Below, piece by piece: positions 35,647 through 44,785 of a DNA stretch of 64,000 bases (positions are counted from its first letter, which is position 1; each line of letters starts with the position of its first letter). The notes beneath the pieces are model-generated. The model was not told the DNA's origin, did no database searches, and saw only the letters and a list, made by a program, of their open reading frames with translations. The stretch comes from Lysinibacillus fusiformis (GTDB lineage Bacteria; Bacillota; Bacilli; Bacillales_A; Planococcaceae). The DNA lies in contig JASENG010000010.1 in the NCBI GenBank assembly GCA_030027265.1, positions 1 to 64,000 on the forward strand. Direction: 5' to 3'. The translations under genes and the position numbers were made by a program.

Positions 35647-36327
35647 CTATTCACGCTCCTTTTCCTCTATAGTTGGATGCAAGCGAATTTTGGGGTTTGT
35701 AGAGTCTTTAAACTCACTAAAATACACTTGCGCTTCTTGGATTTCGCTTCTAATCGAAGACATCTCCTCGTCAAGCTTAAAAGCCGCTTCAGCTGCGTTT
35801 TGCAATCGATTTTTGATTTCTTCAGGGAATAACCCTTTATACTTATAGTTCATTGAATGTTCAATAGAAGCCCAAAAATTCATTGCTAATGTTCTGATTT
35901 GGATTTCAGCCAACACCTTGATTTTCCCACTAATCGTTTCAACAGGATATTCAACAATCATGTGATACGAACGGTAACCACTCGGCTTACTATGTGTAAT
36001 ATAGTCTTTCTCCTCAACAACCTCAAGATCATCTCTTTGGCGAATTAAATTGACTACAGTTGAAATATCATCAACGAATTGACACATAATCCTAAGTCCT
36101 GCAATATCTTGCAATTCTGTAGCCAACTGTTTGGACGGCTCAAAAGGTATGCCTTTTTCAAGCGTTTTATCATATATACTTGCTAAAGGTTTCACACGCC
36201 CTGTTACAAATTCGATTGGAGAAGTTGTTCCTGATGCACCAAACTGAGAACGCATCCCTTTAAATTTTATTTTCAACTCATCAACTGCCTGAATATAAGG
36301 ACTTAAAAAATTTCCCCATGGTCCCAT
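35647..36327 (-). CDS. relQ: Small alarmone synthetase RelQ (GTP pyrophosphokinase, YjbM)
   Basis: 226 residues, single RelA/SpoT synthetase domain without hydrolase or regulatory domains. Recognisable motifs: VTGRVKPLASIYDKTLEKG, IAGLRIMCQFVDDI, SKPSGYRSYHMIVEYPV and AEIQIRTLAMNFWASIEH. RelQ makes (p)ppGpp as a tetramer, induced by cell-wall stress. The frame opens at 36369, but GGGAGGAGT five bases before the ATG at 36327 and the family start MGPWGNFLSPYIQAVDELK define it. First gene of the operon with nadK and yjbO. Confidence 0.96.
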   Translation of the reverse strand: MGPWGNFLSPYIQAVDELKIKFKGMRSQFGASGTTSPIEFVTGRVKPLASIYDKTLEKGIPFEPSKQLATELQDIAGLRIMCQFVDDISTVVNLIRQRDDLEVVEEKDYITHSKPSGYRSYHMIVEYPVETISGKIKVLAEIQIRTLAMNFWASIEHSMNYKYKGLFPEEIKNRLQNAAEAAFKLDEEMSSIRSEIQEAQVYFSEFKDSTNPKIRLHPTIEEKERE

Positions 36328-36397
36328 TGAAGACTCCTCCCAAATGCAAAGACTTTCAACTCTATACAAAAATTTTCTTTTTTGATTATTTCAATTA

Positions 36398-36787
36398 TTA
36401 GGCTTCTTCTTTTAATATTTCGGCGAAGGCTGTTTCTACTGCTTCAACAAAGGTTGTGCCGTAGTTTTCGTTCCCTTCAATATTGAAAAGAAGCATATTT
36501 AACTCTTCTGTGAAATTTTCCAGTTCAATCTTTTGCTCATTTAAAATCAGATATGGATTTCTTTCTGACTTTAATACACGGACTAACGCAGGCCATAAGT
36601 CATCAGGCATATATAAATAGCTATACTCTCCAGCTTCTTCCACCAGGTAGATAAATGCTAAATGATCCGAATCTGTTAAAACTTGGCCTGCAGGTTGGAT
36701 TTGAATTCTATTTTGGTTTTCGTTTAAACTAAGGTGTAAATCATTATGTACGAATTGATATCTCTCGATTAAATAAATATTTCGCAT
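36398..36787 (-). CDS. yjbL: YjbL-like UPF0738 protein
   Basis: 129 residues. The sequence (RFQ-like N-terminus, then SDHLAFIYLVEEAGEYSYLYMPDDLWPALV) fits the small UPF0738 family that contains B. subtilis YjbL; its position between relQ (yjbM) and yjbK also matches. Function unknown, acidic and probably soluble. It lies 70 bases upstream of relQ on the same strand and could be co-transcribed. It is divergent from the yjbK gene with about 105 bases between. Confidence 0.85.
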   Translation of the reverse strand: MRNIYLIERYQFVHNDLHLSLNENQNRIQIQPAGQVLTDSDHLAFIYLVEEAGEYSYLYMPDDLWPALVRVLKSERNPYLILNEQKIELENFTEELNMLLFNIEGNENYGTTFVEAVETAFAEILKEEA

Positions 36788-36892
36788 TATGTAAATTTCC
36801 CCTTCTGACTTTATCTTCTAATATTTTAACATAGCTCGCTGCAATTCGAGAAAGAGAATGTGGAAAAAACCTCTTTGAGAAAGGAAAAAAAC

Positions 36893-37480
36893 ATGGCACA
36901 AGAATTAGAAATTGAATTTAAAAATATTTTAACGAAAGAACAATATGAAAATTTACTAAAAAATTTCCAGGTGGCAAACGAAATGATTGTACGCCAAACG
37001 AACCATTATTTCGACACAAAGGATTTTCATCTAAAGAAGCTATTTAGTGGTTTGAGAATCCGTGAAACGAAAGACAAAATTGTCTGTACATTGAAAGAAC
37101 GTACCGCTAAAAATACACATCTGGAAACAACCGATGTCCTTACAAGGGAACAAGCAGCTCTAATGCTTTCAGGAAATGGTTTCTTTGCAGAGAGTGTTAA
37201 AGCGAAATTGCTTGACTTACAAGTTCCTGTGGAAGCTTTACATGTCTTTGGGACATTGACAACAGATCGAGTGGAACTATCTTACAAAGGTGGAACTATT
37301 GTGTTTGACCATTCTTTCTATTTAAACTGCGATGATTATGAGGTAGAATATGAAACAGACGAGGAAAATCTCGGCCTAGAAATTTTTGAAGACTTTTTAA
37401 AAGAAAACGACATTCCAAAGCAAGTTGCCCAGAAGAAAATTGCACGCTTTATGAATGCATTAAAAAAAGAGAAAGGTTGA
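36893..37480 (+). CDS. yjbK: CYTH-domain protein YjbK
   Basis: 195 residues. The N-terminal ELEIEFKNIL carries the E-x-E-x-K signature of CYTH triphosphate-tunnel metalloenzymes; RIRETKDKIVCTLKER and the later acidic strands (DDYEVEYETDEENLGLEIFE) complete the tunnel. Related enzymes hydrolyse inorganic triphosphate or make thiamine triphosphate or cAMP; the substrate of YjbK is unsettled. Given ppx-ppk elsewhere in the window, short polyphosphate is conceivable but speculative. GAGAAAGG precedes the ATG at 36893 (an upstream frame start at 36860 is less likely). Confidence 0.93.
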   Translation: MAQELEIEFKNILTKEQYENLLKNFQVANEMIVRQTNHYFDTKDFHLKKLFSGLRIRETKDKIVCTLKERTAKNTHLETTDVLTREQAALMLSGNGFFAESVKAKLLDLQVPVEALHVFGTLTTDRVELSYKGGTIVFDHSFYLNCDDYEVEYETDEENLGLEIFEDFLKENDIPKQVAQKKIARFMNALKKEKG

Positions 37481-37485
37481 TTGTA

Positions 37486-38235
37486 TTGAATATATCATCA
37501 ATGAAAACATTGTTAGAACTTCAAGCAATTCAATCAATTGGCAATTCACAATCCGGCGTCCAATCGACTGGAAACAACGAGTCCCTTTTCACGCAGCTTC
37601 TTGAAGATGTGATGGGCTCAAGCACTTCCTCATTAACGGACTCGGAAAATTTACTTGGCTATTATGGAGATTTGAAGAATCCATCTACTAATTCTATGGA
37701 TAACAATTACTTATCATCTTTTTTATATGACGGCGAAGCAAACTATTTACCGAATGCCATCCATAATAATAACTTACAAAATGAAGAAAACATCTTTTCA
37801 AATAATATAAATAAAGATTATTTAAATACTTCTGGTTTCACGAATGTATTAGCGGGGGCAAATGCATATAGTGATATTATTGAACAAGCCTCATCGGCAT
37901 ATGGAGTGCCTCAAAAGCTAATTGCTGCAGTCATGAAACAAGAGTCAAATTACAATGCTAGTGCTGTAAGTTCTGCAGGTGCAACAGGATTAATGCAGCT
38001 TATGCCAGGGACGGCAAAATATCTTGGTGTACACGATGCAAAGGATCCTGCACAAAACATTATGGGTGGCACAAAATATTTAAGTCAAATGCTAGAAAAA
38101 TTCGATCAAAATATCGAATTGGCATTAGCAGCCTACAATGCAGGTCCTGGAAATGTTTCAAAATACGGAGGAATTCCTCCATTCAATGAAACGAAAAATT
38201 ATGTCAACAAAGTATTAAACTACTATAACGCCTGA
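37486..38235 (+). CDS. yjbJ: SLT-domain lytic transglycosylase YjbJ
   Basis: About 249 residues. The C-terminal 115 residues are a complete SLT (transglycosylase) domain: catalytic Glu in AAVMKQESNYNASAVSSAGA, GLMQLMPGTAKYLGV and ELALAAYNAGPGNVSKYGGIPPF. The N-terminal 125 residues are Asn/Ser-rich and low complexity. No signal peptide is visible, as in B. subtilis YjbJ, so the route out of the cell is unclear. It cleaves the glycan backbone of peptidoglycan. A TTG at 37477 overlaps the yjbK stop; the TTG at 37486, nine bases after AAAGG, is better. Confidence 0.9.
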   Translation: MNISSMKTLLELQAIQSIGNSQSGVQSTGNNESLFTQLLEDVMGSSTSSLTDSENLLGYYGDLKNPSTNSMDNNYLSSFLYDGEANYLPNAIHNNNLQNEENIFSNNINKDYLNTSGFTNVLAGANAYSDIIEQASSAYGVPQKLIAAVMKQESNYNASAVSSAGATGLMQLMPGTAKYLGVHDAKDPAQNIMGGTKYLSQMLEKFDQNIELALAAYNAGPGNVSKYGGIPPFNETKNYVNKVLNYYNA

Positions 38236-38434
38236 TATATAGGCATTTTTTATAACTTCTTACCCTTATTTTACCTATGATCATTTGACACTTCCATGCG
38301 ATTTGTTTGAGAAAAAAGAAATACGTTGTTAGAATGTATTTATCACTTAAATTTTAAACAGTGGTTATAGATTAAAAAGTATACAATTACACGGATTTTC
38401 TTACGTATACTAAAAGAAGTAAAGGAGTACACCT

Positions 38435-38836
38435 ATGAATCGAAAATATACGATTCCTTACGAGGAAATTGGTGCTGAAAAACTTTCTGAGCTCCTTCAC
38501 GCTTTTTACGAACGTGTAGGACAACATCCACAGTTAAAACCTATTTTTCCGGAAGATTTAACTGAAACAACAAGAAAACAAATTCAATTTCAGACCCAGT
38601 ACTTAGGTGGGCCAGATATATATACTCAAGAACATGGGCATCCGATGCTAAGAGCTCGTCATATCCCATTTAAAATTACACCCGATCGTGCGCAAGCTTG
38701 GTTGGAATGCATGAAAGAGGCAATGGATGAAGTTGGACTCGAGGGGAAATTCCGAGATGTTTACTACCAGCGTCTTGTCCTGACAGCCAACCATATGATT
38801 AACTCGCCAAATGAAGATGAGGAGGGGTTTGAGTGA
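38435..38836 (+). CDS. yjbI: Group II truncated haemoglobin YjbI
   Basis: 133 residues. The haem-binding proximal histidine is His76 in MLRARHIPFKI; the group II pattern GGPDIYTQEHGHP precedes it and WLECMKEAMDEVGL follows, with Trp in the G helix. It binds O2 or NO and is thought to protect thiol chemistry. AGGAG precedes the ATG. Its stop overlaps the start of yjbH by four bases, so the two are translationally coupled, as in other Bacillales where YjbI is linked to the Spx adaptor YjbH. Confidence 0.95.
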   Translation: MNRKYTIPYEEIGAEKLSELLHAFYERVGQHPQLKPIFPEDLTETTRKQIQFQTQYLGGPDIYTQEHGHPMLRARHIPFKITPDRAQAWLECMKEAMDEVGLEGKFRDVYYQRLVLTANHMINSPNEDEEGFE

Positions 38837-39642
38837 ATAATGTCCAATTATTATCGAAACCTGCCCCTGCATCTACTATTAAACCAATAGAATTATATAT
38901 TTTCATCGATCCGCTATGTAAAAAAGCTTTAAATATGCAAACGATGCTGCGTAAGCTTCAACTGGAATATGATCATTATTTTACTTGGCGTTATATTTTA
39001 AGTACGAAGCTTGCCTCTCTCAATACATTAGGCCGTCGAACAAAGGGCTGCATTACGGGGGCCGAATTAGATATCACCCATCCAGCACTCCCTTCGATTG
39101 CAGTTAAAGCTGCAGAATTACAAGGAAAACGTGCCTCTGCCAGGTTTTTATTAAAATTACAGGAGCATGCATTGCTGAAGACAAAAGAAGTTACTTCCTA
39201 TTCTGCGCTCATCGAAATTGCCAAAGAATCCAATATTGATGTCGATGAATTTATTTCAGACTTTGGATCAAAGGAAGCTGCCCGTGCCTTTCAATGCGAT
39301 TTGCACATCACACGGGAAATGGAAATCGAAGAAGTCCCAAGCATTGTTTTCTTTAATGAATGTATCGAAGATGAAGGGTTAAAAGTAAGCGGAATGTATA
39401 CCTATGAAGTGTATGTCCAAATACTGCAGGAGATGATGAACGAGGAAATCATTTGCAATCCCCTTCCGACATTTGACGAATTATTTTCACGATTCCATAC
39501 CTTAACGACAAATGATGTAGCAGCAATCTATTCCTTATCCATTCAAGAAGCAGAACGCGAACTAAAAAAACGCATGCTTCAACAAAAGATCGAACGCCTG
39601 CCAAGCGAGGAAATTACCCTGTGGCGCCGTAAGATAAACTAA
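38833..39642 (+). CDS. spxH: Spx-degradation adaptor YjbH (SpxH), DsbA-like
   Basis: 269 residues with a thioredoxin-like fold of the DsbA/FrnE type (ELYIFIDPLCKKALNM, ITREMEIEEVPSIVFFN). YjbH binds Spx and delivers it to ClpXP; under disulphide stress it aggregates and Spx is spared. The redox-like motif is DPLCKKA, a single cysteine rather than a CxxC pair. GTG start, four bases before the end of yjbI. spx itself lies 5.5 kb away on the other strand, so regulator and adaptor sit in one neighbourhood. Confidence 0.92.
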   Translation: MNNVQLLSKPAPASTIKPIELYIFIDPLCKKALNMQTMLRKLQLEYDHYFTWRYILSTKLASLNTLGRRTKGCITGAELDITHPALPSIAVKAAELQGKRASARFLLKLQEHALLKTKEVTSYSALIEIAKESNIDVDEFISDFGSKEAARAFQCDLHITREMEIEEVPSIVFFNECIEDEGLKVSGMYTYEVYVQILQEMMNEEIICNPLPTFDELFSRFHTLTTNDVAAIYSLSIQEAERELKKRMLQQKIERLPSEEITLWRRKIN

Positions 39643-39684
39643 TCAGCACTTATATCTTTAAACTATTAATCTATTTCATTTCTG

Positions 39685-39722
39685 GTAGACAAGGTCATCT
39701 TAATGGCTTTGTCTACTTTTTA
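39685..39722 (+). terminator. Terminator of yjbI-yjbH
   Basis: GTAGACAA and TTGTCTAC form an 8-bp stem with further partial pairing inside, followed by TTTTTATTTT. Confidence 0.8.
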
Positions 39723-39819
39723 TTTTGGAATTTTAGTGAGTTGCATGCTTTGAATCGGGAAAATTGTATCATGCAGACAAATAAGTAAAAATGGGAGATA
39801 AGCTGGAACAGACAACAAA

Positions 39820-39921
39820 TAAAAAAGAGGCGTCATCGACTGACGCCTCTTACAAAGGGGATGGGAGAAATGTTCACGTTCAAACAAAGGGGTGTATGTT
39901 TGTTATGTGATTTATTTCACG
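39820..39921 (-). ncRNA. roxS: RoxS/RsaE small regulatory RNA
   Basis: The minus strand carries the conserved RoxS/RsaE core: AATCACATAACAAACATAC, then CCCCTTTGTTTGAACGTGAA, then TTTCTCCCATCCCCTTTG, each with the C-rich seed (CCCCUUUG) that pairs with ribosome binding sites. A 10-bp terminator hairpin (AGAGGCGTCA with TGACGCCTCT) and six T end it. Length about 100 nt. The site between yjbH and pepF is the same as in B. subtilis and Staphylococcus. RoxS represses central-metabolism and redox mRNAs; it is controlled there by ResD and Rex. Identification is from remembered sequence, not a search. Confidence 0.93.
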
Positions 39922-39955
39922 TATTTACTTTATCACGGAATAATAATGTATGCAA
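39906..39955 (-). promoter_or_regulatory. roxS promoter with Rex/Fnr-like palindrome
   Basis: TTGCAT (39955-39950) and TAAAGT (39932-39927) on the minus strand are 17 bases apart, predicting a start near 39920. A palindrome TGTGA-N6-TCACG (39906-39921) covers that start. It fits Rex (TTGTGAA-N4-TTCACAA) loosely and the Fnr/Crp half sites well; binding at the start would repress. Confidence 0.6.
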
Positions 39956-40075
39956 CACTATGAAAATAGTTTCACAAATTCGTCAAATAGTAAACGTTTT
40001 CAAAAAACACACTATAAATTACCGCTTATACCTATGTCAAAAAGTAGGTTTATTTAAAAAACAGATGCCTTTGTG

Positions 40076-40370
40076 AAATAATCAAGCTAAATTGAATACA
40101 AAATTACTATTCTTTTTATAACAACCCATACTCCAGCTCCAATAAACCGATCATTTCTTCTTTTAAATAGCTTTCCTATTGATTAAAATTCTACCGTAAT
40201 TGATTGAAGGCCGGTTAATGTTGTTAGTTGAGCTTCTATTGCATCCCACTGTTAATAAGTTTAGTTTTGTAGTCTAGTTCTATTGGACCATTAAACTTAC
40301 CTTCTCTTTAGACCACTTTATTAGCTGATTCTAACTTTCTTCCTGTTTGAGTATTCTCTCATTTCAATAA
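40076..40370. other. Gap between roxS upstream region and pepF terminator
   Basis: No intact gene. On the minus strand short runs such as WDAIEAQLTTLTGLQSITVEF (about 40180-40245) broken by stops suggest the decayed remains of a coding sequence. I cannot name it. Confidence 0.35.
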
Positions 40371-40409
40371 ATAAAAACATCCCACAGTTTCCAAATAACT
40401 GTAGGATGT
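40371..40409 (-). terminator. Terminator of the coiA/pepF unit
   Basis: ACATCC-ACAGTT and AACTGT-GGATGT arms (40377-40409) pair with one mismatch, followed by TTTTTATTTATT on the minus strand, 24 bases beyond the pepF stop. Confidence 0.85.
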
Positions 40410-40433
40410 GTAAAGAAGAATGTTACACCTATT

Positions 40434-42239
40434 TTATTTTAATAATAGTGCTTCAAGTTCGTTTAATTTTTCTTCGAAGACTTTACATGCTTCTTGAATA
40501 GGTGCAGGTGATTCCATGTCTACACCAGCAGCTTTCAGTACTTCGATTGGGAAGTCTGAGCATCCTGCTTTTAAGAAATTATTGATATAACGGTCAACTG
40601 CCGGCTGGCCTTCTTCTAGAATTTGCTTGCTTAACGCTGTTGCGGCACTTTGACCAGTAGCATATTGATAAACATAGTAATTATAATAGAAGTGAGGAAT
40701 TCTTGCCCACTCTAATCCAATTTCCTCATCTACCGTCATATCCTCGCCGAAATATTGTTTATTTAAATCGTAGTAGATTTCAGTTAAGCGCTCTGCCGTA
40801 ATCGCTTCACCATTTCGATCCAGTTCATGAACGATATGCTCGAATTCGGCAAACATTGTCTGACGGAATACTGTACTGCGGAATCCATCTAACCAGTGAT
40901 TCAATAAGTAAATTTTTTGCTGAGCATCTTCAGTCGTTCTTAGTAGATAATCAAATAGTAATTCTTCGTTGCATGTTGAAGCAACTTCAGCTACAAAAAT
41001 TGAATAGCTTGCATATGGATATGGCTGATTTTGTCTAGTAAAGTAGCTATGCATACTATGTCCAAATTCATGTGCTAATGTAAAGAGATTATCTAAGTTA
41101 TTTTGCCAGTTCATTAATACAAATGGGTTCGTTCCATAAGTACCTGATGAATAAGCACCACTGCGTTTTCCTTTGTTTTCCAATACATCTACCCAGCGGC
41201 TGTCCAAACCTTTCTGTACGATTTCTTGGTAGCCTTCACCAAGCGGCTCGAAGCTCTTCACCATGATTTCCTTTGCTTTTTCGTATGGCATTTCAATTTT
41301 TACTTCTTTCACTAATGGTGTAAATAAATCATACATGTGCAATTCATCTACACCTAAAACTTTTTTGCGTAATGATACATAGCGATGTAAGACAGGTAAA
41401 AATTCATGAATCGTTGAAATCAGTTGATCGTATACTTTTTCAGGTATATGGTTGTTGCTCATGGCACTGTGGCGTGCTGAATCATATTTGCGAATTCTTG
41501 CGCTAACATTATGGGCCTTTACATTTCCTGCTAATGTAGTGGCAAAAGTATTTTTAAATTGCCCATAAGTTTTGTACATCGCCTTAAAGGCACTTTCCCG
41601 CACCTCACGATTATCGCTTTCCAGGAAAGTAACATAGTTGCCATGAGTTAACTGTACTTCTTCGCCTTCATCATTTTTCACAGTCGGGAATTCTAAGTCA
41701 GCATTATTTAACGCACTGAATGTATTGCCTGATGCCCCGGTTACTTCAGAGAACTGTGCAAGCAATTCTTCTTTATCTGCAGTTAAAACATGCGGACGTT
41801 CTAGATTTAACTCAGTTAACATTTGATTGTATAAACTTAAAGGCTCGTATTCGTTTATATAGTTTTTGATAGTTTCTTCTTCGATCGATAAGATTTCTGG
41901 CGTAACAAATGACCAGGCTGCAGAAAATTTCGCACCTAAAGAGCGTATTCTGCTTTCCATTGCTTGATATTTACCATTCGCTGTATCTTGATCATGTTTC
42001 AAATGGCTATATACGTAAAGTCTGCCGAAGCGTTCCGATAGTTTATCGCTAAATTGTAATGTATCATATAAATCTTGGGCACTATCCGCCACTTTCCCTC
42101 TATACTTATCTGCTTCAGGAATTAATTTTTCAATGTCCTTGAATTCTTGTTCCCATGCTTCATCTGATTGGAAAATCCCTTCTAGATCCCAAGTTAATTC
42201 TACTGGTACTTCTTCACGAGATAATACCTTTTTTGCCAT
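40434..42239 (-). CDS. pepF: Oligoendopeptidase F
   Basis: 601 residues of the M3B family. The zinc motif HEFGH starts at residue 390 (LAHEFGHSMHSYF), with the third zinc ligand in EVASTCNEELL. The enzyme cleaves peptides of about 7-17 residues in the cytosol and has been linked to peptide pheromone turnover. The frame opens at 42260, but GGAGGG seven bases before the ATG at 42239 and the family start MAKKVLSREEVP define it. It follows coiA by about 65 bases on the same strand, the conserved mecA-coiA-pepF order of Bacillus. Confidence 0.96.
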   Translation of the reverse strand: MAKKVLSREEVPVELTWDLEGIFQSDEAWEQEFKDIEKLIPEADKYRGKVADSAQDLYDTLQFSDKLSERFGRLYVYSHLKHDQDTANGKYQAMESRIRSLGAKFSAAWSFVTPEILSIEEETIKNYINEYEPLSLYNQMLTELNLERPHVLTADKEELLAQFSEVTGASGNTFSALNNADLEFPTVKNDEGEEVQLTHGNYVTFLESDNREVRESAFKAMYKTYGQFKNTFATTLAGNVKAHNVSARIRKYDSARHSAMSNNHIPEKVYDQLISTIHEFLPVLHRYVSLRKKVLGVDELHMYDLFTPLVKEVKIEMPYEKAKEIMVKSFEPLGEGYQEIVQKGLDSRWVDVLENKGKRSGAYSSGTYGTNPFVLMNWQNNLDNLFTLAHEFGHSMHSYFTRQNQPYPYASYSIFVAEVASTCNEELLFDYLLRTTEDAQQKIYLLNHWLDGFRSTVFRQTMFAEFEHIVHELDRNGEAITAERLTEIYYDLNKQYFGEDMTVDEEIGLEWARIPHFYYNYYVYQYATGQSAATALSKQILEEGQPAVDRYINNFLKAGCSDFPIEVLKAAGVDMESPAPIQEACKVFEEKLNELEALLLK

Positions 42240-42305
42240 AAAAAAACCCTCCGATACCATTTATTTCGAAATTCGAATAGCATGTTTATTTTCTCAATAT
42301 TTCGT

Positions 42306-43436
42306 CTACATTGCAAGGAAATGGTTATATAAAACCTTAAGTAACTTTTCCTCTTGAATAGTTTGATAGACATGCTGAACAGATAAATTCTCAAGCAGCC
42401 TGCAGTAAGTGAAAACAACTTCATGAGCATTTTTCGTTTCGGGAAACCGTGCCCATTTTAGAAAATAATCGATAGTTTGTCCTTTCATACGGCTTATTTC
42501 AATTTGTGTTGTTTGAGAAAAATAAAATAAAGCAAGTTGCCAGTCAATCGAAAATACTTTTAATGCTTCACTTCCTTTAAGGGGAATACCAATATAATTG
42601 GGTAATTCGTTCAAATTCATGCGCAGTTCATATGCGCTTCTTAAAAGTACATCATTTACACCACTTCTACTTAATAATACTCTTGCCTGTAAATAGTTAT
42701 GTTTCACTTGTTGATTGATCAGCAAAAATTGTTTGTACTCATTTTTTGTTATGGGCTTTGGTATGTAGAAGGGAAATTTTTGGTCGGTCAATGGAAGGGC
42801 TTGTACTTTAGATAGGAAGGTATTTCCATGTAAGAACATTATATTTGAAAGGTAAAAGAACTGTCGCACAGTTGGATTGTACGTCATAAGATATGGATGG
42901 TGATTAGAAGTCAATTGGAATTGTTGATAGTTTTTGCTCAACGTAATTTTTTGGATACCTTTTTTCACAATATGATCAGGTGTATTTGGAATCCAGATGG
43001 GGGATATTTTCTCGAATTTATAGCCGTTATTGCGTGAAACCAATGATTCCGAAGAGATTGGGCTACATTGGAACTCAATTGCAACAGGTTCCTGAGTAGA
43101 GTCTTCCAGCAAAATATCGGGTCTTTGCTGTATATTTGTTAAATAGGGCTCTAACTGGGGATTCAAGCCTAAATCACTAAAAAAGCGGTACAGCTGCTCT
43201 TTCCCTTTTAAATGAGTTTCTGATTCTCTATCCGAAAACAGGTTCTCGCAATCATTTTTAGAAACGTGTGCAAAATGGGGAATTTTTAAGGAACCAATTT
43301 TAAACAATAGCTGTTGTTTACATTGAGGACAGTAAAATTTTTTTGTTTTTCGAAGCTGCTGCAATGTGGTCTGAGATATGCCCGAATTTAAAATAAAGGG
43401 TTCATTTTCGTCTGTATAGGCTACAAGCATTAACAC
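42306..43436 (-). CDS. coiA: Competence protein CoiA
   Basis: 376 residues. The N-terminus has a zinc-finger-like FYCPQCKQQLLFKIGSLKIPHFAH, followed by the nuclease-like core with RPDILLEDSTQEPVAIEFQCSPIS (D and E-x-Q residues of a PD-(D/E)xK fold). CoiA is needed for recombination of transformed DNA in naturally competent Firmicutes, though no comE/comG genes are in this window. AAGGAGGT serves a GTG at 43436 or an ATG two codons later (43430). It lies between mecA and pepF; a gap of 213 bases separates it from mecA. Confidence 0.92.
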   Translation of the reverse strand: MLMLVAYTDENEPFILNSGISQTTLQQLRKTKKFYCPQCKQQLLFKIGSLKIPHFAHVSKNDCENLFSDRESETHLKGKEQLYRFFSDLGLNPQLEPYLTNIQQRPDILLEDSTQEPVAIEFQCSPISSESLVSRNNGYKFEKISPIWIPNTPDHIVKKGIQKITLSKNYQQFQLTSNHHPYLMTYNPTVRQFFYLSNIMFLHGNTFLSKVQALPLTDQKFPFYIPKPITKNEYKQFLLINQQVKHNYLQARVLLSRSGVNDVLLRSAYELRMNLNELPNYIGIPLKGSEALKVFSIDWQLALFYFSQTTQIEISRMKGQTIDYFLKWARFPETKNAHEVVFTYCRLLENLSVQHVYQTIQEEKLLKVLYNHFLAM

Positions 43437-43649
43437 ATACCTCCTTTTGCTTATTGTAAAATGGATAAATAGTTATTTCAACCAATTATTACAATAATAC
43501 TCAAATTTAAAGTTTGAAGCATTTTAAGGACACAAAAAAGAGATGTCTTATTTAGACACCTCGATTTATTGATTAACGAGCACCAAACTCCAGTTCAAGA
43601 ATTTTGAAATACAGTTAAGCGACCGTTAAATATTTTTCTGTTCACTTAC

Positions 43650-44300
43650 TTATGAAAAAAATTGAATTACTGTTTCAAAACAATCTTGCTCCATTATTGT
43701 TTCGCCATATTCTTGAATACGATAAATCGACATTTTAGAAGCTCCAAGGTATTCATTGATAATGGACTTGATATTTTGACGTTCATGATTATCTTCAAGA
43801 TTTGAGAAATCAACTGCTAAATAGTAGTATTTTTCATATTTGTACAATGAAGATGATACTCCAAATGATACTAGACGATTAGCAACTGGAATAATTTCAT
43901 CAATGTCTTTAAATTTATAAAGAGCTATATTATTGAGACCTAGATGATTGATTTCGTCATCATCAAAGGCATCAAAAATAGAATCATCTAAATTTTTATG
44001 AGCTGCATCCCGATGTTCCTCGAAACTGGACAGCAAAGAGTTGGACTCCCCATCTGAATTTATATTAGCTCTTGTTACAATCACTTCAAGACCATGCTCT
44101 GAGGCATTTACATGAATCCAAATTGGTCCATCAAGGTCAAAGTAATCTTCCGTATTTATTTCACCAATCATATCCCAGAAAAGTTCTTCCCCTTTTGCTC
44201 TGTTGTACCAAATCTCTTCGCGGCTATAACCGCGGTCCTCAATATCACGATAAGTAATAAAGAGCTTTATTGTATTTTCGTTTACGCGTTCGATGTCCAT
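43650..44300 (-). CDS. mecA: Adaptor protein MecA
   Basis: 216 residues. The N-terminal substrate-binding domain (MDIERVNENTIKLFITYRDIEDRGYSREEIWYN) and the C-terminal ClpC-binding domain (ALYKFKDIDEIIPVANRL, YYLAVDF) flank an acidic linker. MecA delivers ComK and other substrates to ClpCP and can bind Spx and Spo0A-P. It is downstream of spx on the same strand, as in B. subtilis. Its promoter must lie in the AT-rich gap before it. Length and motifs are those of the family. Confidence 0.95.
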   Translation of the reverse strand: MDIERVNENTIKLFITYRDIEDRGYSREEIWYNRAKGEELFWDMIGEINTEDYFDLDGPIWIHVNASEHGLEVIVTRANINSDGESNSLLSSFEEHRDAAHKNLDDSIFDAFDDDEINHLGLNNIALYKFKDIDEIIPVANRLVSFGVSSSLYKYEKYYYLAVDFSNLEDNHERQNIKSIINEYLGASKMSIYRIQEYGETIMEQDCFETVIQFFS

Positions 44301-44712
44301 TAGACTTCAACTCCCTTCACAGTCATTCGTTGAAAAACAAAGAAAGCGTTCTTAGTATGTTTTGGATTGCTGAAGTTTAACCAACAATTCAAAACATAAG
44401 CATTCATAACAACCAGCTACAGAACAAAACCTTTTTTCTATATTTCTATGCTTTATTCTATAATTCTATTGTATGATTACCTATATGAAATGAAAAGAAA
44501 AAAACACTACAAAATAAAATAATTTGAATATTGAAATTGTAGTTGAGTAAGAACATGAAATCAAGTATAAAGCGTTCAAAATCCCTTAAAAAAAGTGTAA
44601 TATTTCTCCCTAAATTACTAAATATATGTAATCATTTCACTGGATAAAAAAAATTAAACTTCATCGCAAAGATTTTTTGATAATTTACCTTAAGATGCTT
44701 AAAAAAACAATA
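44301..44712. other. AT-rich gap upstream of mecA
   Basis: About 410 bases without an open frame of note. It must hold the mecA promoter. I see no clear -35/-10 pair, operator, RNA structure or remnant gene, only A/T runs. Confidence 0.4.
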
Positions 44713-44755
44713 TAAAAATAAAAACGATAAAATCCAGTGATAATGGATTTTATCG
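44713..44755 (-). terminator. Terminator of spx
   Basis: CGATAAAATCCA and TGGATTTTATCG form a perfect 12-bp stem with a 7-nt loop, followed by TTTTTATTTTTAT on the minus strand, 30 bases past the spx stop. Confidence 0.9.
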
Positions 44756-44785
44756 ATATACTCGCAAGAATATTCCTATAAATGA

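Noticed and set aside
39861-40076. 71-codon open frame on the plus strand
   Set aside because: It is antisense to the RoxS RNA over its first part and the conservation I recognise belongs to the RNA, not to this frame.
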